From NCBI RefSeq assembly GCF_900176425.1, contig NZ_FWXS01000007.1:1-64000 (forward strand): a stretch of DNA of 64,000 nt, given 5' to 3'. The notes beneath the pieces were generated by a model that did not search any database, was not told where the DNA came from, and worked only from the letters and a program-made list of their open reading frames with translations. The position numbers and the translations under genes are program-made. The stretch is from Moheibacter sediminis. Lineage in GTDB: Bacteria > Bacteroidota > Bacteroidia > Flavobacteriales > Weeksellaceae. Position 1 is the stretch's first letter. Each line of letters begins with the position of its first letter. Positions 43,426 to 50,867 of the stretch are shown here, in pieces.

Positions 43426-44649
43426 ATGAAAGAAATCCAAATCCTCCTTCCCAAAATGGGCGAAAGCGTAATGGAAGCTACCATTACCGATTGGCTGAAA
43501 AATCCAGGCGATAAAGTTGCAAAAGATGAATTGTTCGTAACCATTGGAACAGATAAAGTTGACAGTGATTTACCTTCTGAATATGAGGGAATTTTGAAAG
43601 AAATCCTTGTAAAGATTGGGGAAGAAGCCAAAGTCGGAAGTCCGATTGCTATTTTTGAAGTGGATGAAAATACTGTTGTTCACGCTGAAATGGTGGAGTC
43701 AACTGAAAAAGTTTCAACAAATTCAGATGTGAAAACCGAATTGATTTCAACAAAATCAATCGACGGAAAATCTTTTCTTTCGCCCGTTGTGAGGAAAATT
43801 GCCGCGGAAAGCAAATTGGAAATCGAGGATTTGAAACAAATTCAGCCGACTGGCGAAAACGGTAGAATCCGTAAAGTGGACATTTTGAATTATTTGAATA
43901 AAGATTCAAAACCTGTTCAGCAAAAGGTTTCAACGAAATTAAATCTCAACATAAAACCGGAAGACAAAGTAGAAACTTTGCCAAGAATCCGTCAAATTGC
44001 AGCGGAACATCTACAGACTTCGTATCAAATTATTCCGCACGTTACGACTTTTTCAGAAGTAAATGTGACGAATCTGGTAAATCACCGCGAAAAAATCAAA
44101 GACGAATTTCAGAAAGAAAACGGACTAAAAGTCACTTACACGCATTTCATCATGAAAGCGGTGATTGAAACTTTGGTTGAATTTCCGAAGTTCAATGCGT
44201 GGATGAACGAAGATGAATTAATCCTCAAAAATGACATCAATTTAGGATTTGCAACGGCTTTGCCAGACGGAAATTTAATCGTTCCGAATGTAAAAAAAGT
44301 CAACGATTTGGATTTGAAGGCAATCATCGAAAACGTAAATTTAATCGGTAATAACGCAAAATCCAATAAACTCAAATCAACGGACATTCAAGACACAACG
44401 TTTACGGTGAGTAACACCGGGATTTTTGGAAGTTTGATGGGAACACCGATTATCAGCCGACCTCAAGTTGCGGTTTTGGCTTTGGGCGAAATCCGTTCAG
44501 GCGCAGGAGTTGTGGTAGTTGATGGCAAGGAAGAATTGGCGGTTTGTAAGATAATGATGCTTTCGCTTTCATATGACCATAGAGTGATTGACGGCGCTTT
44601 GGCTTCGCAGTTTTTGAGTGCGTTGAAAAAACGATTGGAAAATATTTAA
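43426..44649 (+). CDS. 2-oxo acid dehydrogenase E2 (dihydrolipoamide acyltransferase)
   Basis: 407 residues. One N-terminal lipoyl domain has the lipoylated Lys44 in GTDKVDSDLP. A peripheral subunit-binding domain follows ('LSPVVRKIAAESKLEIEDL', 'ENGRIRKVDIL'), then the catalytic core ending in 'SYDHRVIDGALASQFL' with the active-site His. 'PKMGESVMEAT' is typical of the branched-chain or unclassified Bacteroidota E2. The E1 and E3 genes are not in the neighbourhood, so the complex (branched-chain versus other) cannot be fixed. Confidence 0.95.
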   Translation: MKEIQILLPKMGESVMEATITDWLKNPGDKVAKDELFVTIGTDKVDSDLPSEYEGILKEILVKIGEEAKVGSPIAIFEVDENTVVHAEMVESTEKVSTNSDVKTELISTKSIDGKSFLSPVVRKIAAESKLEIEDLKQIQPTGENGRIRKVDILNYLNKDSKPVQQKVSTKLNLNIKPEDKVETLPRIRQIAAEHLQTSYQIIPHVTTFSEVNVTNLVNHREKIKDEFQKENGLKVTYTHFIMKAVIETLVEFPKFNAWMNEDELILKNDINLGFATALPDGNLIVPNVKKVNDLDLKAIIENVNLIGNNAKSNKLKSTDIQDTTFTVSNTGIFGSLMGTPIISRPQVAVLALGEIRSGAGVVVVDGKEELAVCKIMMLSLSYDHRVIDGALASQFLSALKKRLENI

Positions 44650-44651
44650 GT

Positions 44652-44725
44652 TGTCATTCTGATTGCAGCGTAGTGGAATGAAGAATCTATCTGAAACTTC
44701 GAATATCAAATCTCCTTTGTCGGAA
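44652..44725. repeat. Degenerate intergenic repeat, copy 3
   Basis: It starts TGTCATTCTGATTGC (44652), contains GGAATGAAGAATCTATCTG, and ends CTCCTTTGTCGGAA (to 44725), where the closing TGACA has been lost. It is the same family as 12848-12933 and 19424-19488. Confidence 0.6.
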
Positions 44726-44777
44726 ATTGAGGATTCGACGAGATAATGAGAATATTTAATTCAACAATATATTTATT

Positions 44778-45011
44778 ATGAAACTCACCAATAACGATAT
44801 TATGAAAAAGCTTCGCGTCGCTCTGAAATTGAGGGATGACGAAATTGTTGAAATATGTGCTTTGGTTGATTTCAAAGTTACCAAAAGCGAGCTCGGAGCG
44901 ATTTTCAGAAACGAAGACCACGCCAATTACAAAGAATGCGGCGATCAATTTCTTCGTAATTTTTTAAACGGATTGGTCATCCACCTACGAGGTCCGATGC
45001 CAAAAAAATAA
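44778..45011 (+). CDS. DUF1456 family protein, single-unit form
   Basis: 77 residues matching the second half of E. coli YehS/DUF1456: 'MKKLRVALKLRDDEIVEI', 'FKVTKSELGAIFRNEDHANYKECGDQFLRNFLNGL' (in parts). Typical members have two such units of about 70 residues; this one has only one. The function is unknown. A start and a clean stop suggest a real short gene rather than a truncation. It is preceded by the repeat at 44652. Confidence 0.82.
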   Translation: MKLTNNDIMKKLRVALKLRDDEIVEICALVDFKVTKSELGAIFRNEDHANYKECGDQFLRNFLNGLVIHLRGPMPKK

Positions 45012-45182
45012 TAAAAAAATTGAAATTTTGATGCTGAATTTTCAATATTAAGAAATGAAGATATTGCTTCTTATTAATTTTCTTGACCTCTCATTTTTTT
45101 AAGCTAAATAATTGATAGTTATTTAATTGTAAGCTCAATTGTTTCGAGTTTAAGGTAAATAAGAGGTTTACTTTGATTGGCT

Positions 45183-45190
45183 TACCTTTG
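45183..45190 (+). promoter_or_regulatory. -7 box of the helicase gene
   Basis: TACCTTTG matches TAnnTTTG, 63 bp upstream of the helicase ATG. No TTG sits at the canonical spacing. Confidence 0.4.
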
Positions 45191-45253
45191 CAAAAAATCA
45201 AACATTAGAAACTCAGCAATAATTTTCTGAAATCTAAATTCTAAAATCAATTT

Positions 45254-46603
45254 ATGGATTCATTTCAAGATTTTAATTTGTCAAAGCAATTGCAAAATGC
45301 CATTGACGATTTAAATTTTTCAAAACCAACTCCGATTCAAGCTCAATCTTATTCCGTAATTCTTTCTGGGAAAGACATGGTCGGGATTGCGCAAACCGGT
45401 ACTGGTAAAACATTTGCTTATATGTTGCCTATTTTGAATGAGCTTAGTTTTTCGAAACAGGTTTCGCCACGGGTTTTGGTTTTGGTTCCAACGCGTGAAT
45501 TAGTTGTACAGGTCGTGTCAGAAATCGAAAAATTAACTAAGTATAATTCCATCAGAGTTTTAGGCGTTTATGGCGGTGTGAATATGAACACGCAGAAAAT
45601 AGAAGTAGAAAAAGGAATGGACGTTTTAGTGGCTACTCCTGGACGATTGTATGATTTGGCTTTGTGCAAAGCTTTGTCATTGAAAACCGTTAAAAAATTA
45701 GTAATTGATGAGGTCGATGTAATGTTGGATTTGGGTTTTAGATTCCAGTTGACCAATATTTTTGAACTGTTACCGCAACGCCGTCAAAACATTATGTTTT
45801 CTGCGACGATGACAGAAGAAATTGATACATTAATCAATGATTTTTTTGCAAATCCAGCCAAAATTTCTGTTGCTGTCAGCGGAACGCCGCTCGAAAATAT
45901 AAAACAAGAAGTTTATCCGGTTCAAAATTTTTATACCAAAGTAAATTTACTGAGTCATTTATTAAAAGACAGAAAGACCTTTCATAAAGTTTTGGTTTTT
46001 GTTTCCAATAAAAAACGTGCAGATTTATTGTTTGAGGCTTTGAATGAAGAATTTGGTGAAGAAATCGCAGTGATTCATTCCAATAAAACACAGAATTACA
46101 GGATTCGTTCAATTCGTCAGTTTGACGAAGGTCAGAACCGAATTTTGGTTTCAACAGATGTGATGGCGCGAGGTTTGGATTTGATTAATATCTCACACGT
46201 TATCAATTTTGACACACCTGCATTTCCTGAAAACTACATGCATCGCATCGGTAGAAGTGGTCGTGCCGGAAATGACGGGAATTCGATTTTGTTTTATACC
46301 GAAACGGAAATGTTTCATAAACAGTCAATTGAGGAGTTGATGGATTATCAAATTCCCGAAAAAGATTTTCCGGAAGAAGTTGAAATTTCAACGCAATTGA
46401 CTTGGGAAGAACAACCGAAAGATGTGGAAATGATGAAGCCTCTTCCTAAGAAAGTAGAAGGCGGAGCAAGTTTTCACGAAAAAAAGGAAAAGAATAAAAA
46501 GGTAAATTTAGGTGGATCTTACCACCGTGAAATTGCTAAGAAATACAAAAAAGCCAAAACGCGCGGCGATAAAAATTTCAACAAGCGAAATAAAAAGAAG
46601 TAA
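45254..46603 (+). CDS. DEAD-box family RNA helicase
   Basis: 449 residues. The Q motif 'FSKPTPIQAQ' is followed by Walker A AQTGTGKT (residues 46-53), 'PTRELVVQV', 'ATPGRLYDL', DEVD in place of DEAD, SAT, and motif VI 'HRIGRSGRAG'. The C-terminal tail (about 70 residues) is rich in Lys and Arg, as in RhlE/CsdA-type helicases that remodel ribosomal RNA. Such proteins work in cold-related RNA unwinding or ribosome assembly. It is followed by a small DUF2132 gene at 20 bp. Confidence 0.95.
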   Translation: MDSFQDFNLSKQLQNAIDDLNFSKPTPIQAQSYSVILSGKDMVGIAQTGTGKTFAYMLPILNELSFSKQVSPRVLVLVPTRELVVQVVSEIEKLTKYNSIRVLGVYGGVNMNTQKIEVEKGMDVLVATPGRLYDLALCKALSLKTVKKLVIDEVDVMLDLGFRFQLTNIFELLPQRRQNIMFSATMTEEIDTLINDFFANPAKISVAVSGTPLENIKQEVYPVQNFYTKVNLLSHLLKDRKTFHKVLVFVSNKKRADLLFEALNEEFGEEIAVIHSNKTQNYRIRSIRQFDEGQNRILVSTDVMARGLDLINISHVINFDTPAFPENYMHRIGRSGRAGNDGNSILFYTETEMFHKQSIEELMDYQIPEKDFPEEVEISTQLTWEEQPKDVEMMKPLPKKVEGGASFHEKKEKNKKVNLGGSYHREIAKKYKKAKTRGDKNFNKRNKKK

Positions 46604-46623
46604 ATTTTTTCAAATAAATTTTC

Positions 46624-46854
46624 ATGAATTCACAACCTAACAATCCTTTGCACGGCGTAAAATTAGAAGAAATTCTAATTTATCTGGAAGAAAATTTGGG
46701 ATGGAAAACTTTGGGTGAGAAAATTAAAATTCGTTGCTTTACCACCGATCCTTCTGTAAAATCAAGTTTGTCATTTCTTCGAAAAACGCCTTGGGCACGT
46801 GAGAAAGTAGAAGAACTGTACTTAAAAACAAAATTAAAAGAAGCAAAGAATTAA
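46624..46854 (+). CDS. VF530/DUF2132 family small protein
   Basis: 76 residues matching DUF2132 (VF530-like): '[22 protein letters not shown]', '[32 protein letters not shown]' (parts). The family is a small alpha-helical fold of proposed nucleic-acid binding; the role is unproved. It lies 20 bp after the RNA helicase, likely in the same transcript. Confidence 0.88.
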   Translation: MNSQPNNPLHGVKLEEILIYLEENLGWKTLGEKIKIRCFTTDPSVKSSLSFLRKTPWAREKVEELYLKTKLKEAKN

Positions 46855-46977
46855 TCAGGATTGAATTAAATTTCTATTTAAATTCAATTCTAAAAATTAA
46901 AATTTACGGAATCACAATAAATCATAAAGTTTGCTAGGATTTAATCCTGCATACCCAAAATTTCTAATACAAAATTG

Positions 46978-46985
46978 TACTTTTG
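46978..46985 (+). promoter_or_regulatory. -7 box ahead of the DUF4290-murA operon
   Basis: TACTTTTG matches TAnnTTTG, 19 bp before the DUF4290 ATG. A TTG at standard spacing is not evident. Confidence 0.45.
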
Positions 46986-47004
46986 CTAACATTCAAAATC
47001 AAAA

Positions 47005-47637
47005 ATGGACTATAATACTACGAGAACCAATCTTATCATCCCCGAATATGGTCGTCACATCCAAAAAATGGTAGATTACTGTATGTCGCTGGCAGATGAA
47101 AAAGAAAGAAATGAATTCGCGGAAATCATCATCGATGTAATGGGAGAATTGAACCCGCATCTGCGTGATATTCCTGATTTTCAACATAAACTATGGGATC
47201 AATTATTCATCATGTCGAAATTTAAATTAGACGTGAAATCCCCGTATCCCATTCTCACAGAAGAAGAAGTTTACAGTAAACCCAATAGAGTTGCTTACCC
47301 AAAAGACGAATACAAATACAAATATTATGGCAAAAATATCCGCCGTATGATTGATGTTGCTTTGAGTTGGGAAGGTGACAAACAAGAAGGATTGGTGATG
47401 GTGATTGCCAACCACATGAAAAAATGTTATTTGATCTGGAACAAAGATACCGTGGACGACAAAACGATTTTTAATCATTTGCATGAATTGTCCAATGGGA
47501 AAATAGATTTGCGCGAAAGCAATGAAGTTCTTTTGTCTCCGGAAAGGTTGCAGCAAAACAATAATGCGGCAAAAAGAAAGAACAACCCTACCAATAATAA
47601 AAACAATAATAACCGTTACAAACAAAAACATAAATAG
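47005..47637 (+). CDS. DUF4290 domain protein
   Basis: 210 residues, the typical size of DUF4290, a family confined to Bacteroidota: 'IPEYGRHIQKMVDYCMSLAD', 'IIDVMGELNPHLRDIPDFQHKLWDQLFIMSKF' (parts) and 'PYPILTEEEV'. The C-terminus is an Asn/Lys-rich low-complexity tail. The function is unknown. It lies 4 bp before murA and is regularly paired with it, suggesting a link to cell-wall synthesis. Confidence 0.93.
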   Translation: MDYNTTRTNLIIPEYGRHIQKMVDYCMSLADEKERNEFAEIIIDVMGELNPHLRDIPDFQHKLWDQLFIMSKFKLDVKSPYPILTEEEVYSKPNRVAYPKDEYKYKYYGKNIRRMIDVALSWEGDKQEGLVMVIANHMKKCYLIWNKDTVDDKTIFNHLHELSNGKIDLRESNEVLLSPERLQQNNNAAKRKNNPTNNKNNNNRYKQKHK

Positions 47638-47641
47638 TTAA

Positions 47642-48955
47642 ATGTCTGTTTTTCAAATCCGAGGAGGAAACCAGTTAAGTGGTGAAATCATTCCGCAAGG
47701 TGCAAAAAATGAAGTATTGCAAATTCTTTGCGCAGTATTGCTTACTACTGAACCCGTTCGCATCAAAAATATTCCCGACATCCGTGATGTCAATCGTTTG
47801 ATTGAAATTTTAGAAGATTTGGGCGTGAAAGTCCAGAAAAATGAAGGAAAAGGAGATTTTACTTTTCAGGCTGATTCGATTCAGATGGATTATTTGCAAA
47901 GCAAGGAATTCAAAAAAGACGGAGCAGCTTTGCGAGGTTCAATTATGTTGATGGGACCACTTTTGGCGATGTATGGAAAAGCTTATATGCCAAAACCGGG
48001 CGGTGATAAAATCGGAAGAAGACGTTTAGATACACATTTTCAAGGTTTTATCAATTTAGGTGCGAAATACAGATTTGAAGAAGGAGAAGATTTCTATGGA
48101 GTAGAAGTGGGTGAAAAAGGTCTGAACGGAGCTTATATGTTGCTCGAAGAAGCTTCAGTGACCGGAACTGCCAACATCGTGATGGCAGCTGTTTTGGCAA
48201 AAGGAAAAACAACGATTTACAATGCAGCCTGCGAACCTTATCTGCAGCAGCTTTGTAAAATGCTCGTGAGAATGGGTGCTAATATACAAGGGATTGGTTC
48301 CAATTTATTAATTATCGAAGGAGTGGAATCTTTGACCGGAACCGAACACACCGTTTTACCGGACATGATTGAAATCGGTTCTTGGATTGGATTGGCGGCC
48401 ATGACCAAATCTGAATTGACGATTAAAGATGTTTCCTGGGAAAACTTAGGGATTATTCCTGATATTTTCCGTCGATTGGGAATTGCCGTAGAGCAGTCCG
48501 GAGACAATATGATTGTTCCTGCACAAGAACATTACAAGATTCAGAAATTTATGGACGGCTCGATTCTTACCGTTTCAGATGCACCTTGGCCTGGATTTAC
48601 ACCCGATTTGCTGAGCATCGTTTTGGTGATTGCGACACAAGCCAAAGGAAGCGTTCTGATTCACCAGAAAATGTTCGAAAGTCGCTTGTTTTTTGTAGAT
48701 AAATTGATTGACATGGGTGCGCAAATAATTCTTTGTGACCCGCACCGAGCAACTGTTATTGGATTAAATCATGAAACACCACTGCGTGGAACGACCATGA
48801 GCTCACCTGACATCCGCGCAGGAATTTCATTGTTGATTGCCGCTTTGTCAGCAAAAGGCAAAAGTGTCATCCACAATATCGAACAAATTGACAGAGGTTA
48901 CGAATATATCGATACCAGATTGCGTGCAATCGGAGCCGATATCATTCGGGAATAA
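47642..48955 (+). CDS. murA: UDP-N-acetylglucosamine 1-carboxyvinyltransferase
   Basis: 437 residues of the EPSP-synthase fold, first committed step of peptidoglycan synthesis. Lys22-Asn23 in 'QGAKNEVLQ' and 'LRGSIMLMGPLLA' are conserved. At the position of the catalytic Cys115 of E. coli MurA, the loop reads 'PGGDKIGRRRLD', so Asp122 replaces Cys. Such a change keeps activity but prevents alkylation by fosfomycin in Mycobacterium and Chlamydia enzymes. 'PDLLSIVLV' carries the catalytic Asp. It is in an operon with DUF4290, RDD, DedA and aroE. Confidence 0.97.
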   Translation: MSVFQIRGGNQLSGEIIPQGAKNEVLQILCAVLLTTEPVRIKNIPDIRDVNRLIEILEDLGVKVQKNEGKGDFTFQADSIQMDYLQSKEFKKDGAALRGSIMLMGPLLAMYGKAYMPKPGGDKIGRRRLDTHFQGFINLGAKYRFEEGEDFYGVEVGEKGLNGAYMLLEEASVTGTANIVMAAVLAKGKTTIYNAACEPYLQQLCKMLVRMGANIQGIGSNLLIIEGVESLTGTEHTVLPDMIEIGSWIGLAAMTKSELTIKDVSWENLGIIPDIFRRLGIAVEQSGDNMIVPAQEHYKIQKFMDGSILTVSDAPWPGFTPDLLSIVLVIATQAKGSVLIHQKMFESRLFFVDKLIDMGAQIILCDPHRATVIGLNHETPLRGTTMSSPDIRAGISLLIAALSAKGKSVIHNIEQIDRGYEYIDTRLRAIGADIIRE

Positions 48956-48978
48956 TTTTTGTTAACTAAATTCGCATA

Positions 48979-49419
48979 ATGACTGAAATTAATACCAAAA
49001 CAAATATTACTGACAGGATTTTTGCGGGTCTGATTGATTATACTATTATATTCGGTATTGGCTTTTTCTTGATTTATTCTATGGGAGCTCCTAATAATGA
49101 GGGAGGATATTCATTGAAGGGATTGCCTGCTTTAATTCCAGTTCTTTTTTGGTTAATTTTTACTGTAGGCATTGAATCTTTTTTTGGTGTTACAATCGGT
49201 AATTCAATTATGAATTTAAAACCAATTCCAATGAATGAAGAAGAAAGAAAATTGACCTTTGGGGAATCACTAAAAAGACATTTGGCAGACCCGATTGATA
49301 TGTTTTTCTTTGGATTAATTGGAATACTTACTATAAAGAATTCAGACAAAAATCAAAGAGTTGGCGATATTTGGGCAAAAACTATTGTCATTCATGTTAA
49401 TTCTAAAAAGGTTAAATAA
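48979..49419 (+). CDS. RDD family membrane protein
   Basis: 146 residues with an RDD-domain start ('TDRIFAGLIDYTIIFGIGFFLIYSM', in parts), two to three membrane helices and the closing 'KNQRVGDIWAKTIVIH'. Many RDD proteins are small ion or solute transporters of uncertain specificity. It lies 23 bp after murA, and its stop directly abuts the dedA-type start (0 bp). Confidence 0.85.
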   Translation: MTEINTKTNITDRIFAGLIDYTIIFGIGFFLIYSMGAPNNEGGYSLKGLPALIPVLFWLIFTVGIESFFGVTIGNSIMNLKPIPMNEEERKLTFGESLKRHLADPIDMFFFGLIGILTIKNSDKNQRVGDIWAKTIVIHVNSKKVK

Positions 49420-50097
49420 ATGCAGGAAATTTTTGACTTTATTGCAAATTTTGTAAGTCGTCCCGACAAAGTTTTGATGGATTTCATCAATAATTATGGA
49501 AATTGGATTTATGTATTTTTATTCCTCATCATTTTTGCGGAAACAGGCTTAATTATTATGTCTTTCATCATGCCGTTTTTACCGGGAGATGCACTCATTT
49601 TTGCGGTGGGAATGATAGCTGCAAACGATGAGCAGGTTCATTTGCATATAGAGTACGTCGTGCCGCTTTTGATGTTGGCTGCGATTTTGGGTGACAATGT
49701 AAATTATTTTGTGGGAAAACGCTTTGGTAACTGGCTTTTGGCAAATCCGGGCAAATTTTATATCCAACCCAAACACATCGAAAAAGCAACGGATTTTTTC
49801 AATGAGCACGGCAAAAAAGCCATCATCATTGCGCGATTCATGCCGGTTGTGAGGACAATTATTCCATTTATTTGCGGAACTACAAAATTAGATTACAAAA
49901 CTTTCATCACATATAGTTTTATAGGTGCCGTACTTTGGGTAGGTGTGATTTCGATGCTGGGATATTTTTTAGGTGGATTTGATTTTGTTCAGCACAATTT
50001 GGAATATTTCATCTTCGGAATTATCATCGCAGCTAATATGCCGTTGTTAATAAGAATTATCAAAGCTCAATTTACGAAAAGTAAAACTGCACCATGA
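49420..50097 (+). CDS. DedA family membrane protein
   Basis: 225 residues. The DedA (VTT) pattern 'PFLPGDALIFAVGM', then 'GDNVNYFVGKRFGNWLL' and 'GKKAIIIARFMPVVRTIIPFICG' with the conserved R-F-x-P-x-x-R, and about five membrane segments. DedA proteins move undecaprenyl phosphate across the membrane in several bacteria, which would suit a location beside murA; this is inferred from the family. It overlaps aroE by 4 bp. Confidence 0.95.
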   Translation: MQEIFDFIANFVSRPDKVLMDFINNYGNWIYVFLFLIIFAETGLIIMSFIMPFLPGDALIFAVGMIAANDEQVHLHIEYVVPLLMLAAILGDNVNYFVGKRFGNWLLANPGKFYIQPKHIEKATDFFNEHGKKAIIIARFMPVVRTIIPFICGTTKLDYKTFITYSFIGAVLWVGVISMLGYFLGGFDFVQHNLEYFIFGIIIAANMPLLIRIIKAQFTKSKTAP

Positions 50098-50819
50098 ATC
50101 AATTCGGATTAATCGGAAAAAATATTGCCTATTCCTTTTCTGCGAAATTTTTTACGGAGAAATTCAAAACGGAAAATATAGAAAATCATTTTTATGGTAT
50201 TTTTGATTTGAATGAAATTTCAGAAGTGAAAAATACATTTCAAATCGAACATTTAAAAGGCTGTAACGTTACGATTCCTTACAAAGAACAAATCATTCCT
50301 TTTTTGGATGAATTGGATGCTGACGCTGAAAAAATAGGTGCAGTCAACTGCATTAAAATCCAGAACGGAATCAAAAAAGGCTACAATACAGATGCTGTCG
50401 GATTTGAAAAATCAATTCAGCCTTTGTTGAATTCAAATCACCAAAATGCTTTGATTTTAGGCGATGGAGGAGCGGCAAAAGCGGTGAAATTTGTTTTGGA
50501 AAAATTAAATATTCCATTCAAAACCGTCACCAGAAGCGGAAATTTCACTTATTCAGATTTAAATTCTGAAATTATTCAAAACCATCAGGTTATTGTCAAC
50601 TGTACGCCCGTTGGTACTTTTCCAAATATTGATAACGCACCTGAAATTCCTTACGAATTTTTGACTTCTCAACATTTGCTTTATGATTTGATTTACAATC
50701 CTGAAAAGACAAAATTTCTGGAATGGGGAGAGAAAAATGGAACAAAAATCAAGAACGGATATGAAATGTTGGTCTTACAAGCAGAAAAATCTTGGGAAAT
50801 TTGGAATCAACCTTTGTAA
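50094..50819 (+). CDS. aroE: Shikimate dehydrogenase
   Basis: 241 residues, slightly shorter than E. coli AroE. It has 'IGKNIAYSFSAKFF' (shikimate binding), 'HLKGCNVTIPYKEQIIPFLDEL', 'AVNCI ... GYNTDAVGFEKSI', the NADP site 'LILGDGGAAKAVKFVL' and 'NCTPVGTFPN'. It reduces 3-dehydroshikimate in aromatic amino acid synthesis. It overlaps the DedA gene by 4 bp. The promoter of the next gene lies inside its last codons. Confidence 0.95.
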   Translation: MNQFGLIGKNIAYSFSAKFFTEKFKTENIENHFYGIFDLNEISEVKNTFQIEHLKGCNVTIPYKEQIIPFLDELDADAEKIGAVNCIKIQNGIKKGYNTDAVGFEKSIQPLLNSNHQNALILGDGGAAKAVKFVLEKLNIPFKTVTRSGNFTYSDLNSEIIQNHQVIVNCTPVGTFPNIDNAPEIPYEFLTSQHLLYDLIYNPEKTKFLEWGEKNGTKIKNGYEMLVLQAEKSWEIWNQPL

Positions 50820-50843
50820 ATCGCTTTTGATTTCATAGTTTTG
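50814..50843 (+). promoter_or_regulatory. Promoter of the DUF349 gene
   Basis: TTG (50814-50816) within the end of aroE, a 19-bp spacer and TAGTTTTG (50836-50843). It also shows that the in-frame TTG at 50841 is not the start codon. Confidence 0.65.
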
Positions 50844-50867
50844 TTTCAGACAAAAGATAAACGCGTT

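Noticed and set aside
45012-45253. Possible small gene between DUF1456 and the helicase
   Set aside because: No frame with a plausible start and length; only an AT-rich leader with a -7 box.
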